Of a stretch of DNA of 64,000 nucleotides, positions 33,339-41,871 are shown piece by piece. Below the pieces are notes generated by a model. That model was not told the DNA's origin. It saw only the letters and a list, made by a program, of their open reading frames with translations, and did not search any database. The stretch's first letter is position 1, and the number at the start of each line of letters is the position of its first letter. Position numbers and translations under genes: made by a program. Source of the stretch: Microbacterium sp. (lineage in GTDB: Bacteria; Actinomycetota; Actinomycetes; Actinomycetales; Microbacteriaceae); NCBI RefSeq assembly GCF_031179285.1, contig NZ_JAPSHY010000015.1, forward strand, positions 1 through 64,000, given 5' to 3'.

Positions 33339-34591
33339 CGTTTGGCTTTGATGAAGGCGGCTGTCGACCTGATCGCTTCAGGATCGACGTGCTGCGCTGA
33401 TTCGTACCCGGCTGGAGTGGAAGGGGCATCGCCGGGGAAGAAGAAGTGATCGTCGCGGGGGAGGACACGAAACTCCACGTTGGGCTTGCCCGTCAGCCCT
33501 GCTCGCCAGCGAGAAAGATCGTCATGCTCGGTGACCTGATAGTCCCGACCTCCTTGGAGGAGCAGCATGGGCGTGGTGAGGCGCGCCGCCACCGCCACAG
33601 GATCGTCGTCGCGCAGTTCGAGCCATGTTCCCGGGCTCAGATTCAGAGGCAGCTTCCGGCGCGGTGTTCGGAGGCTGAGCCGATCCGAGTTCACGACTGC
33701 GGCCGCGCGTTCCATCCGACGCACCATCGCCGATGCGTGACGCGGCGCGTCCGACTGGGCCGCGAGATGGCGCGCTACGCGCGTAGCCGACTCCTGCATG
33801 GGTGCCGCATCGGCTGCGAGCAGCACGAGACCTGCGATTCCTTCGATCTCGGATGCGACCCGAGGGGCGTATCGCCCTCCCATACTGTGCCCGACGAGCC
33901 AGATCCGACTCGGGTCGAGGTCGTCGCGACGGCGGACCTCGGTGATCGACGAAAGGACCGGGTGAAGGTAGTCGAGGGAGGGGGTGAAGGCAGGATCCTC
34001 TCTCAACTGGGGATCGACGAACGATGGCTTGTCATAGCGGATGCTCGCGATTCCCGCCCCCGCCAGTCCCAGCGCGATATCTCGGCCGATCCGGTTGCCA
34101 CCGACGGTGCCGTCGCGGTCGAACGGTCCACCGCCCATCAGAAGGATGGCGACCGGCGGCGGTGTCGGCGCCGACGGCACGGTCAACGTCGCGCCGACCC
34201 CGGTCCGAGGTGTTCGCAGAACGAGCTGGGTGTCGGTGACATCGACAGGTGCGTAGTGGGGGGGAGTCCACTCCTCGAGTGAAGGGCGGACCTGCAGGTC
34301 GGATACACGATCGGAGTCGCCGAAGTGAATGTATGCGCTCAAGGAGCGGTCTCCGACCCGGAGTGGCACGTGGACGATCATCGGCTTCTCGGTGCGGTAG
34401 GCGATTGCGCGACCGACCTCCACGTCGTCCCCCAGCGAGACGACGACGCTCCGCCAACCGGCAGCCAGAACAGATGCCGACATGCGGCGTCGCACCGACC
34501 GCGTGAACAGGTTCCGTGCGGCCCTGTACCGATGCTGCGACATCGACTGCAGCAGATGCTCAGCAGTGCGCTGATAATCGAATGATTGCAC
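33335..34591 (-). CDS. Alpha/beta hydrolase with N-terminal DUF3887-like domain
   Basis: Serine hydrolase of 418 residues as drawn. The N-terminal ~100 residues (AEHLLQSMSQHRYRAARNLF) resemble the DUF3887 domain often fused to such hydrolases; then come VAILLMGGGPFDRDG, GHSMGGRYAP (nucleophile elbow), GGRDYQV and a DDHFFF stretch with the catalytic His. The start is uncertain: a GTG at 34591, an ATG at 34621 (inside an inverted repeat) or an ATG at 34543. It is divergent from an HTH regulator and lies between the 20-bp direct repeats. The substrate is unknown. Confidence 0.78.
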   Translation of the reverse strand: MQSFDYQRTAEHLLQSMSQHRYRAARNLFTRSVRRRMSASVLAAGWRSVVVSLGDDVEVGRAIAYRTEKPMIVHVPLRVGDRSLSAYIHFGDSDRVSDLQVRPSLEEWTPPHYAPVDVTDTQLVLRTPRTGVGATLTVPSAPTPPPVAILLMGGGPFDRDGTVGGNRIGRDIALGLAGAGIASIRYDKPSFVDPQLREDPAFTPSLDYLHPVLSSITEVRRRDDLDPSRIWLVGHSMGGRYAPRVASEIEGIAGLVLLAADAAPMQESATRVARHLAAQSDAPRHASAMVRRMERAAAVVNSDRLSLRTPRRKLPLNLSPGTWLELRDDDPVAVAARLTTPMLLLQGGRDYQVTEHDDLSRWRAGLTGKPNVEFRVLPRDDHFFFPGDAPSTPAGYESAQHVDPEAIRSTAAFIKAKR

Positions 34592-34622
34592 AATTGAGAA
34601 TGGTAGCAGAGCTGCAATCATT
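34581..34622. promoter_or_regulatory. Inverted repeat between hydrolase and HTH regulator
   Basis: AATGATTGCA (34581-34590) and TGCAATCATT (34613-34622) are perfect inverted repeats in an AT-rich patch just before the ATG at 34628 of the regulator. The regulator is the natural candidate to bind it. Confidence 0.65.
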
Positions 34623-34627
34623 GATCT

Positions 34628-35185
34628 ATGGATCATTCCCGACTCCTCATCCACCCCGTGCGGCTACGAATCGTGCATGCACTCACTGGGGACCGGCAGC
34701 TCACGGTGGCGGAGCTGCAACACCAGCTGGAGAACGTGTCCGCGGCAACGGTGTACCGGCAAGTCGCTGCACTCGTTGACGGCGGTATTGTCAGGGTTGC
34801 CTCGGAGCGACGAGTTCGCGGGGTCGTCGAGCGGTCATACAGTCTCACGTCGGACCGGCCACCTGTCGACGCAGCTGCTGTCGCGGCCGCGAGCGCGGGC
34901 GAACATCGTCGAGCGTTCGAGATCGCCATGACGACGCTCCTTGCTGAATTCGAAGGCTACATCAGGCGGGCGGATTCGTCGCCGGCTTCGGACCTGGTGG
35001 TCTATCAGCAGATGGCGCTCTGGCTGTCACGCGAGCAACTTGAGGAGTTCCTGACGGAGCTCACCTCGCTCATCAGCCGCCTGCGCCAGAACGCGCCGCA
35101 GGCTGGCCGCGACCGGTACCTCTTCAGCCCGATCATCTTCCCCACCGAGCGCGGACCTTCCACTGATATCGGGCCGCCGGCTTAG
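34628..35185 (+). CDS. Helix-turn-helix transcriptional regulator (PadR/ArsR-like winged helix)
   Basis: Regulator of 185 residues. The winged helix is at about residues 8-72 (RLRIVHALTGDRQLTVAELQHQLENVSAATVYRQVAALVDGGIVRV), followed by a helical C-terminal domain with a leucine-rich ALWLSREQLEEFLTELTSL stretch, perhaps for dimerisation. It is divergent from the hydrolase and has an inverted repeat before it. It lies within the segment bounded by 20-bp direct repeats. Confidence 0.82.
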   Translation: MDHSRLLIHPVRLRIVHALTGDRQLTVAELQHQLENVSAATVYRQVAALVDGGIVRVASERRVRGVVERSYSLTSDRPPVDAAAVAAASAGEHRRAFEIAMTTLLAEFEGYIRRADSSPASDLVVYQQMALWLSREQLEEFLTELTSLISRLRQNAPQAGRDRYLFSPIIFPTERGPSTDIGPPA

Positions 35186-35219
35186 CGCGCATCGTGCGCT
35201 CTGGTCGCCGCAGCCGCCC

Positions 35220-35239
35220 CGCACCTCCGACAGGATGGA
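35220..35239. repeat. 20-bp direct repeat, right copy
   Basis: CGCACCTCCGACAGGATGGA, identical to 33309-33328. Reading on in the MerR frame from here gives ETDEGEETG and a TGA that overlaps the ATG at 35264, so this copy preserves the old MerR 3' end. Confidence 0.9.
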
Positions 35240-35263
35240 GACAGACGAAGGAGAGGAAACCGG

Positions 35264-36019
35264 ATGAGGATCGCGGTAGCAGGAGGGACGGGCCTCGTGG
35301 GTGCACACACCGTGGCGGCGGCGCGCGCCGCCGGACACGACGTGGTGGTGCTGTCGCGGTCGCAGGGGGTCGACGTGGTGACCGGACGCGGACTCGCCGA
35401 TGCCCTCGTCGGCTCCGATGCCGTCATCGACGTCACGAATGTGTCGACGTTGTCGGGCGCGAAGGCGCGCGCCTTCTTCGAGACGGCGACGCGGCACTTG
35501 CTCGCCTCGGAGACTGCGGCCGGTGTGGGGCACCATGTCGCCCTGTCGATCGTCGGCATCGACGGAATCGACCGCTCCCACTATGCGGGCAAACTGGCGC
35601 AGGAGTGTGCGGTGTCGGCGGGCGACGTCCCGCACACCATCGCCCGAGTCGCGCAGTTCCACGAGTTCGCGGGCCAGGTGCTGGCGACCATGAAGGGGCC
35701 GATCGCCGTCATCCCGAAGGCTCTCATCCGACCCGTGTCAGCACGCGAGGTGGGAGCGCACCTCGTTCGACTGGCCGCGGCCGGCCCGGTGGGTCGGGCA
35801 CCCGACCTGGTGGGCCCCCGTGACGAGGAACTCGCTGACATCGTCCGGCGTCAGTTGGCGTTCGACGGCATCCGTCGCCCGGTGCTGAGCGTGCGCCTGC
35901 CCGGCGTCTACGGCAGGGGGCTGGCGTCCGGCTCGTTGCGAGGACGGGCGGACGCGCTCCGCGGTGAGGTCACCTTCGATGAGTGGCTGCGCAGCGAGGA
36001 CCACGCACCCGCAGCCTGA
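35264..36019 (+). CDS. NmrA-like atypical SDR oxidoreductase
   Basis: NAD(P)-binding protein of 251 residues. The Rossmann motif is VAGGTGLVGAHT (residues 4-15), characteristic of atypical SDRs, with a DVVTGRGLADALVGSDAVIDV segment. No catalytic Tyr-Lys pair in the usual position can be assigned, so it may act as a reductase or redox-sensing regulator. GAAGGAG lies about ten bases before the ATG. Its former upstream neighbour seems to have been the MerR gene, with which it overlapped by ATGA before a segment was inserted. Confidence 0.85.
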   Translation: MRIAVAGGTGLVGAHTVAAARAAGHDVVVLSRSQGVDVVTGRGLADALVGSDAVIDVTNVSTLSGAKARAFFETATRHLLASETAAGVGHHVALSIVGIDGIDRSHYAGKLAQECAVSAGDVPHTIARVAQFHEFAGQVLATMKGPIAVIPKALIRPVSAREVGAHLVRLAAAGPVGRAPDLVGPRDEELADIVRRQLAFDGIRRPVLSVRLPGVYGRGLASGSLRGRADALRGEVTFDEWLRSEDHAPAA

Positions 36020-36028
36020 GAAGGTCGC

Positions 36029-36946
36029 TCAGACGTGCACGTCGGCGGGGGACTCCTCGCCCTCGTGGAAGTTCGGCTTCTTGCCCAGCATCCGAGCGAT
36101 GCCGAGCACGATGCCGACGATGACGAGTCCCACGATGAGGCCGGCGATCGCCGAGAAGAGGGTGTCACCGATCCACACCACGACACCGCCGAGCGGCTCG
36201 AGGAGGTGCTCGATGCCGTGCAGGATGTCGGCGCCGAAGTGCACGCCGACCTCGCCGAGGTTCACCAGGACCAGGTGACCACCGACCCAGAGCATCGCGA
36301 CGGTGCCGAGGATGCTGATGAACCGGAAGACGGCCGGCATCGACCGCACGATCCGCATGCCGGTGTGGCGCACGCGCTGCACCGGGTTCTTCGCCATCTT
36401 CAGGCCGATGTCATCGATCTTCACCAGCAGCGCCACCGCGCCGTAGACGACGAGCGTCATCATCAGCGCGATCACGGCCAGGATCGCGAGGGTCGTCCAG
36501 ATGTCGAGGCCGCGTTCGAGGTTCGCGAGCGAGATGAGCATGATCTCGGTGGAGAGGATGAGGTCGGTGCGAACGGCACCGAGCACGAGCTTCTTCTCGT
36601 CTCGTGCGCCCTCGTCGGCGTGGCCGTGCTGCACGCCGAACCACTCCAGCACCTTCTCGGCTCCCTCGAAGCAGAGGTACCCGCCACCGAGGATCAGCAG
36701 GTAGGGCAGCACCCACGGAGCGAAAGCGGTGAGCAGCAGGGCGATCGGGATGATGATGACGAACTTGTTCGCGAGCGACCCCAGCGCGATCTTGCCCACC
36801 ACGGGCAGCTCGCGGGCGGGTGTGATGCCCTGCACATACTGCGGCGTCACTGCGGCATCGTCGATGACGACGCCGGCAGCCTTCGCCGAGGCCTTCATCG
36901 CCGCGCTGAGAATGTCATCGACGACCGCGAGCAGTCCAACCGACAT
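36029..36946 (-). CDS. DUF808 family membrane protein (YedI type)
   Basis: Membrane protein of 305 residues with several hydrophobic segments (IIIPIALLLTAFAPWVLPYLLILGGGYL and others). The N-terminal LAVVDDILSAAMKASAKAAGVVIDDAAVTPQYVQG matches DUF808. GGGGGA upstream of the ATG at 36946 is its ribosome-binding site. The function of the family is unknown; it is common in proteobacteria and actinobacteria. Confidence 0.9.
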   Translation of the reverse strand: MSVGLLAVVDDILSAAMKASAKAAGVVIDDAAVTPQYVQGITPARELPVVGKIALGSLANKFVIIIPIALLLTAFAPWVLPYLLILGGGYLCFEGAEKVLEWFGVQHGHADEGARDEKKLVLGAVRTDLILSTEIMLISLANLERGLDIWTTLAILAVIALMMTLVVYGAVALLVKIDDIGLKMAKNPVQRVRHTGMRIVRSMPAVFRFISILGTVAMLWVGGHLVLVNLGEVGVHFGADILHGIEHLLEPLGGVVVWIGDTLFSAIAGLIVGLVIVGIVLGIARMLGKKPNFHEGEESPADVHV

Positions 36947-37104
36947 GTGCGTCCCCCTGTTGTGTGGTCCGGTTAGTCAGACTACCGACTGCTGACTGCT
37001 CGCAAACTCACAGCGCGCTCCCAGTCCCGCGGGACCAAATCCGCACCGGCCGCGGTTCTCTTCAGTGACGCCGCAGCCAGCGACGTCTGACAAGGAGTCA
37101 GATC

Positions 37105-37581
37105 ATGTCGACCGAGTACGCCAAGACCCCTGGGGCGATCAGCGCCCTCACGCACCTGCAGTACGAGGTGACGCAGCAGGAGGCGACGGAGCCACCGTTC
37201 CGCAACGCCTACTGGAACACCCACGACGACGGCATCTACGTCGACGTCGTCTCGGGCGAGCCGCTGTTCTCGTCCACCGACAAGTTCGACAGCGGCACCG
37301 GATGGCCGAGCTTCACCCGTCCGATCGATGCGGACGCGGTGACCACACGCACCGATCGCACGCTGTTCATGAAGCGCACCGAGGCGCGCTCCGCCGTGGC
37401 CGACAGCCATCTGGGCCACGTCTTCGACGACGGTCCGAGGGATGCCGGGGGCATGCGGTACTGCATGAACTCCGCCGCACTGCGGTTCATCCCGGCTGAC
37501 AGGCTCGACGAAGAGGGATACGGTCGCTACAGCCGCCTCTTCGACACCACCACCACTCACCCTTCTGAGGAGCAGTCATGA
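37105..37581 (+). CDS. msrB: Peptide-methionine (R)-S-oxide reductase
   Basis: Repairs the R form of methionine sulfoxide in proteins. It has 158 residues. GTGWPSF and [11 protein letters not shown] are family motifs, and the catalytic Cys is C120 in RYCMNS. The two CxxC zinc pairs of classical MsrB are missing: the corresponding regions read YVDVVSG and no second pair is present. The resolving Cys of the GCGWPSF motif is Thr here. AAGGAG lies seven bases before the ATG. The stop overlaps the msrA start. Confidence 0.92.
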   Translation: MSTEYAKTPGAISALTHLQYEVTQQEATEPPFRNAYWNTHDDGIYVDVVSGEPLFSSTDKFDSGTGWPSFTRPIDADAVTTRTDRTLFMKRTEARSAVADSHLGHVFDDGPRDAGGMRYCMNSAALRFIPADRLDEEGYGRYSRLFDTTTTHPSEEQS

Positions 37582-38120
37582 CCGACACCGGAACCATCAC
37601 CCGCACCCCCGGCACCGAGACGGCGGTCCTCGCCGGCGGTTGTTTCTGGGGCATGGAGGATCTGATCCGCCGCCAGCCCGGCGTGCTGGCCACCCGGGTC
37701 GGCTACACGGGCGGCTCGAACGATCACGCGACGTACCGCAACCACCCCGGCCACGCCGAGGCGGTCGAGATCGTGTTCGACCCCACCGTGACGACGTACC
37801 GCGACATCCTCGCGTTCTTCTTCCAGATCCACGACCCGTCCACCAAGGACCGCCAGGGCAATGACATCGGCTCGAGCTACCGCTCGGCGATCTTCCCGCT
37901 CACCCCCGAGCAGGAGGCCGTCGCTCGCGACACGATCGCCGACGTCGACGCGTCCGGGCTCTGGCCGGGCAAGGCCGTCACCACGATCGAGCCCGCCGGC
38001 CCGTTCTGGGAGGCCGAGGAAGAGCACCAGGACTATCTGATCAAGTACCCGAACGGCTACACCTGCCACTTCCCGCGCGCGGGATGGGTGCTGCCGAAGC
38101 GTGAGAACGCCGCCGTCTGA
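37578..38120 (+). CDS. msrA: Peptide-methionine (S)-S-oxide reductase
   Basis: Repairs the S form of methionine sulfoxide. It has 180 residues with the catalytic C22 in the GGCFWG motif, and the conserved HDP and EHQDYL motifs. A single further Cys in CHFPRAGW is near the C-terminus. The ATGA overlap with msrB shows translational coupling, giving both stereospecific activities from one mRNA. A perfect hairpin follows. Confidence 0.95.
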   Translation: MTDTGTITRTPGTETAVLAGGCFWGMEDLIRRQPGVLATRVGYTGGSNDHATYRNHPGHAEAVEIVFDPTVTTYRDILAFFFQIHDPSTKDRQGNDIGSSYRSAIFPLTPEQEAVARDTIADVDASGLWPGKAVTTIEPAGPFWEAEEEHQDYLIKYPNGYTCHFPRAGWVLPKRENAAV

Positions 38121-38137
38121 GGCGACCTGCCGAAAAC

Positions 38138-38172
38138 GATGCCGCCTGACGGACCACCCGTCAGGCGGCATC
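38138..38172. terminator. Bidirectional terminator hairpin after msrA
   Basis: A perfect 15-bp stem: 38138-38152 (GATGCCGCCTGACGG) pairs with 38158-38172 around a 5-base loop. It lies between the convergent msrBA and alpha/beta hydrolase genes. Confidence 0.8.
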
Positions 38173-38203
38173 CGCCGGTCTGCGGATCGTCGTAGCGGTG
38201 GCG

Positions 38204-39013
38204 TCAGACCTCGGCGAAGAAGTCCAGCGCAGCTTCTCTGAAGGCACGTGACCCGGGGGCGTTGAAGTGGTTCCGCTCGGGAATCTCGAAGAATCGGCCC
38301 TGCGGGGCGGCGGACGCGAGTGCGCGTGAGCCCTCGATGATGGCGTCCTTGGACCCGGTGGCGAACAGGATCGGCCGGGCGGGTGCGTCCGTCGGGTCCG
38401 GATCGACCGTGCCGGAACTGCGCATCCCTTCCGCGAGGGCAAGCAGCGAGCGCAGGTCGTTGCCGCTCACCCGCTCGGTGAGGGCGATGTAGTTCTGGGT
38501 GGTCCTGTCGGTCACCGGCGTGCCGTCGGCGAGGAAGGCCCGAACCTGTCCGAGGTCGAGACGGGCGAGCGGAACACCGTCCGGCACGCCGCCGAGCACG
38601 GCGCGACCGATGCGGTGCGGAAGGTCGCGCACCACCTCCCAGCCGACGCGGGCTCCCAGCGAGTAGCCGACGTAGAACGCATCGTCGACGAGGTAGGTGT
38701 CCATGACGGATTCGACGTCGGTGGCGAGAGTGCGGATGCCGTAGGCCGACGCTTCGTGCGGTTTCTCGCTCAGGCCATGGCCGCGCTGGTCGAGCGCGAG
38801 CACCCGGTATCCGGCGTGCGTGAGGTCGCGCACCCATCCGGTGAGCACCCAGTTGTCTCGTGCGTTCGACGCGAATCCGTGCACCGCGACGACGACGGGT
38901 GCGTCGGGGTCGCCCCAGGTGTAGGTCGCGAGCCGGGTTCCGTCGGCGGCGTACACCTGCTGCGGTTCGGGCATCTCGGTCAGAGCGGAAAGGGGAGCGG
39001 CCACGTGATCCAT
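38204..39013 (-). CDS. Alpha/beta hydrolase
   Basis: Hydrolase of 269 residues. VVAVHGFASNARDNW gives the oxyanion loop, DQRGHGLS follows, and the nucleophile elbow is GYSLGARVGW. The catalytic His is probably in PERNHFNAPG. The ATG at 39013 has GAAGGAC upstream. The substrate is unknown; there is no operon partner because katA is separated from it by a strong terminator. Confidence 0.87.
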   Translation of the reverse strand: MDHVAAPLSALTEMPEPQQVYAADGTRLATYTWGDPDAPVVVAVHGFASNARDNWVLTGWVRDLTHAGYRVLALDQRGHGLSEKPHEASAYGIRTLATDVESVMDTYLVDDAFYVGYSLGARVGWEVVRDLPHRIGRAVLGGVPDGVPLARLDLGQVRAFLADGTPVTDRTTQNYIALTERVSGNDLRSLLALAEGMRSSGTVDPDPTDAPARPILFATGSKDAIIEGSRALASAAPQGRFFEIPERNHFNAPGSRAFREAALDFFAEV

Positions 39014-39059
39014 TCTGGTCCTTCGCCCGGTGCCCGGCTCCGGCATCCGCTGCTGAGAG

Positions 39060-39103
39060 ATGGAAAACGCCGGTGGGAACGGTGTCCCACCGGCGTTTTC
39101 CAT
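39060..39103 (-). terminator. Terminator hairpin of katA
   Basis: A perfect 19-bp stem between 39060-39078 and 39085-39103 around a 6-base loop, 50 bases after the katA stop. The arms carry an AAAA/TTTT stretch. Confidence 0.85.
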
Positions 39104-39153
39104 CCATCAAGCGCCCGTCACGAGCGGCGCGGCGCTCGCCGCGGATGCCGGCG

Positions 39154-40620
39154 TCAGACGCGGTCGCGCAACGCCGCACCGAGCTCGGCGTCGACGTTCG
39201 TCCAGTACTGGAAGAAGCGCTCGCGGATCTCGTCGATGGTGATCGACTGGCCCTGACCCGTCAGGGTCTCGAGGAACCTGGCGCGCTGCTCGCCGTCGAA
39301 GACGTCGCGGTAGAGCGTGCCGGCCTGACCGAAGTCGTCGTCGTCGGCGTGCAGCGTGGCGGCGGAACGCATGAGCTCGCCGTCGGTCTCCCAACTCGCC
39401 TCGACACCGACGGCAGGGTCGGCGGTCGGGCCGCCCGCCGCACCGAACGAGTTCGGCGTATACACACGGTGCTCGGCCGGATTGAACGTGTACTGCATCT
39501 GGCCTTCGTGCATGTAGTTGCGCACCTCGGCCGCGTGCGGCTGATTCACCGGCAGCTGGTTGTAGTTCGCCCCGATGCGGTAACGCTGGGCGTCGGAATA
39601 GGCGAAGACCCGGGCCATCAGCATCTTGTCCGGCGAGATGCCGGTGCCGGGAACCTGGTTGCCGGGCGAGAACGCGGCCTGCTCGATCTCGGCGAAGAAG
39701 TTCTGCGGATTGCGGTTCAGTGTGAACGTGCCGACCTTGATGCGGGGGTAGTCCTTCTTCGACCAGGTCTTGGTGAGGTCGAACGGGTTGAAGCGATAGG
39801 CCTTGGCCTCGTCGTACGGCATGACCTGCACATAGACGTCCCACGAGGGGTGCTCGCCGCGCTGGATCGCATCGAACAGATCGCGGCGATAGAAGTCCGC
39901 GTCGGAACCGGCGAGCTGCTGCGCCTCGTCGGCACCCATGCTCTCCACGCCCTGGTGCGAGAGGAAGTGGTACTGCACCCAGAAGCGCTCGCCGTCGGCG
40001 TTGATCCACTGGTACGTGTGCGAGCCGTAGCCGTTCATGTGGCGCCAGCTGCGGGGCAGGCCGCGGTCGCCCATGAGGTAGGTGACCTGGTGCGCGGTCT
40101 CGGGCGAGAGGGTCCAGAAGTCCCACTGCATGTCGGAGTTGCGGAGTCCCGAGTCGCCGAGACGCTTCTGGGAGTGGATGAAGTCGGGGAACTTCATCGC
40201 ATCGCGCAGGAAGAACGTGGGCGTGTTGTTGCCGACGATGTCGAGGTTGCCCTCGCTCGTGTAGAAGCGCAGCGCGAAGCCGCGCACGTCGCGCCAGGTG
40301 TCGGGGGAGCCCTGCTCCCCGGCGACCGACGAGAAACGGAGCAGCGTCTCGCTGGTGGCGCCCGGCTGGAACACCGCCGCGCGGGTGTAGGCCGAGACGT
40401 CTTCCGTCACGACGAACTCGCCGAAGGCTCCGCCGCCCTTGGCGTGAGGGTTGCGCTCCGGCACCCGCTCGCGGTTGAAGGAGGCGAGCTTCTCGACGAG
40501 ATAGCGATCGTGCAGGACCGTGGGTCCGTCGGCTCCGACGGTCAGCGAGTGCGCGTCGCTGGCGACGGGCGTGCCTGTCTGGGTGGTCGTCGCCGGTGTG
40601 GTCGGTGTGGGATCGGTCAT
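39154..40620 (-). CDS. katA: Catalase (monofunctional, heme)
   Basis: Degrades hydrogen peroxide to water and oxygen in the cytoplasm; 488 residues, the usual size of small-subunit catalases. The active site is [15 protein letters not shown] (catalytic His), GNNTPTFF (catalytic Asn) and the proximal heme ligand Tyr in [14 protein letters not shown]. The ATG at 40620 has AAGGAGA upstream. It follows the Fur-family gene on the same strand, separated by a short hairpin at 40660-40676. Confidence 0.96.
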   Translation of the reverse strand: MTDPTPTTPATTTQTGTPVASDAHSLTVGADGPTVLHDRYLVEKLASFNRERVPERNPHAKGGGAFGEFVVTEDVSAYTRAAVFQPGATSETLLRFSSVAGEQGSPDTWRDVRGFALRFYTSEGNLDIVGNNTPTFFLRDAMKFPDFIHSQKRLGDSGLRNSDMQWDFWTLSPETAHQVTYLMGDRGLPRSWRHMNGYGSHTYQWINADGERFWVQYHFLSHQGVESMGADEAQQLAGSDADFYRRDLFDAIQRGEHPSWDVYVQVMPYDEAKAYRFNPFDLTKTWSKKDYPRIKVGTFTLNRNPQNFFAEIEQAAFSPGNQVPGTGISPDKMLMARVFAYSDAQRYRIGANYNQLPVNQPHAAEVRNYMHEGQMQYTFNPAEHRVYTPNSFGAAGGPTADPAVGVEASWETDGELMRSAATLHADDDDFGQAGTLYRDVFDGEQRARFLETLTGQGQSITIDEIRERFFQYWTNVDAELGAALRDRV

Positions 40621-40659
40621 CTGTTCTCCTTCATGATGCGCGGGCGCGACGAAACAGCC

Positions 40660-40676
40660 CTGCCCCGGCGGGGCAG
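40660..40676 (-). terminator. Hairpin between the Fur-family gene and katA
   Basis: CTGCCCC (40660-40666) pairs with GGGGCAG (40670-40676) around a 3-base loop. It lies in the intercistronic region of the two minus-strand genes and could partly attenuate transcription. Confidence 0.6.
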
Positions 40677-40690
40677 TGCGGGTGCGTCGA

Positions 40691-41113
40691 CTATCGCGCG
40701 GTTTGACAGCCGGGGCACAGGCCCCAGAAGGTGACTTCTGCTGTCTGGATGGTGAACCCCGCCGTGTCGGACGGGGTGAGGCACGGCGCTTCGCCGACGG
40801 TGCAGTCCACATCGGCCACGGCGCCGCAGCCGGTGCAGACCACGTGGTGATGATTGTCGTCGATGCGCCGCTCGTAGAGCGCCGCGGAACCCGCCGGTTC
40901 GATCCGGCGGATGAGGCCCGCCGTCGTCAGGTCCGAGAGGATGTTGTGCACCGACTGGATCGACGTGGTCGGAAGCCCGTCGGACACGGCGCGGTATACC
41001 CGCTCCGCATCCGTGTGGGCCATGGAGTCCAGCGCCTCGAGCACGGCGACGCGGCCCGCGGTGGACTTCAACCCGGCGGCATGCAGCGCAGCGTCGAGGT
41101 CCGTGGTCTCCAT
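40691..41113 (-). CDS. Fur-family regulator (FurA/PerR type)
   Basis: Metal-dependent repressor of 140 residues. The HTH region is about residues 12-70 ([27 protein letters not shown]), and the metal-binding motif [10 protein letters not shown] (about residues 85-94) with a second pair CPGC near the C-terminus fits the structural zinc site. By position beside katA it is the furA-type repressor of catalase. The ATG at 41113 has GGTGAAGG close upstream. It probably regulates itself through the box at 41135-41151. Confidence 0.88.
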   Translation of the reverse strand: METTDLDAALHAAGLKSTAGRVAVLEALDSMAHTDAERVYRAVSDGLPTTSIQSVHNILSDLTTAGLIRRIEPAGSAALYERRIDDNHHHVVCTGCGAVADVDCTVGEAPCLTPSDTAGFTIQTAEVTFWGLCPGCQTAR

Positions 41114-41134
41114 GCCTTCACCATACACGAGTTG

Positions 41135-41151
41135 TTTTGAATGACTCAAAA
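41135..41151. promoter_or_regulatory. Fur-type box
   Basis: TTTTGA (41135-41140) ATGAC TCAAAA (41146-41151) is a perfect 6-5-6 inverted repeat in an AT-rich patch 21 bases upstream of the Fur-family start. This resembles furA operators upstream of furA-katG in actinobacteria. Confidence 0.75.
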
Positions 41152-41177
41152 CTAGCGGTCGCCGGGCGCGCCGGAAC

Positions 41178-41834
41178 TCACGACTCGGATGGCGCCAGGG
41201 GAAGCTCGAGTCCGTAGTTCCACGACAGGATCGCCGGCTGCTCCCGGTAGAAGCTCAGCACCGACACGGATCCGGCATCCAGGGTGATCTGGGCTCCGAA
41301 CCGCGGAGCCAACCGCAGGTACACGGCGGTGAGGATCCGCAGGAAATGACCGTGTGCGACCAGGGCGACGTCGCCCTCCGCCATCGCGGGCAGCACGCGG
41401 GTCAGGACGCGCGATGCGCGCGCGGCCACCTCCTCCACCGTCTCGCCGGGGGTCTGCCCGCGAATCACACCGTGCGTGAACGCGCTCCAGTTGTAGCCGA
41501 GCTCCTCGCGGATGTCGCGTGTCGTGCGCCCCTCGTATCCGCCGTAGTCCCATTCGACCAGAAGCGGGTCGATCTCGGCACGCAGGCCCGCAAGTTCCGC
41601 GGTGCGCTGCGCACGTTGCAGGGGCGAGGTCAGAACGAGCGAGAACGTGTAGTCGGAGACGAGGTCACCGGCGCGTCGGGCGAGCGACTCGCCTCGGGCG
41701 GTGAGGGGAACATCCGTCAGCCCGGTGTGCCTGCCCGCCTTCGACCACTCGGTTTCGCCGTGGCGCAGCAGCACCAGTTTCCCGCCAGGGTTGTCCGGGG
41801 CGGGATGGTCGGGCAGCAGATCGACGGTGAGCAC
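41178..41834 (-). CDS. Histidine phosphatase superfamily protein (phosphoglycerate-mutase type)
   Basis: Enzyme of 218 residues. The RHGE motif (LVLLRHGETEWSKAGRHTGLTD) carries the nucleophilic His; the second catalytic His is in VALVAHGHFLR. A GTG at 41834 is chosen; a TTG at 41882 that overlaps the GH130 gene is the alternative. It is probably a general phosphatase for sugar phosphates, in keeping with the sugar-import operon upstream on the same strand. Substrate unknown. Confidence 0.82.
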   Translation of the reverse strand: MLTVDLLPDHPAPDNPGGKLVLLRHGETEWSKAGRHTGLTDVPLTARGESLARRAGDLVSDYTFSLVLTSPLQRAQRTAELAGLRAEIDPLLVEWDYGGYEGRTTRDIREELGYNWSAFTHGVIRGQTPGETVEEVAARASRVLTRVLPAMAEGDVALVAHGHFLRILTAVYLRLAPRFGAQITLDAGSVSVLSFYREQPAILSWNYGLELPLAPSES

Positions 41835-41871
41835 ACCGCAACCGTAGTCCGGCCGACCACCCACCGCGAGA

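Noticed and set aside
36967..36975. Second HxlR-type half-site GTCCGGTTA upstream of the DUF808 gene
   Set aside because: A single 9-mer without its inverted partner, far from the regulator; likely chance.
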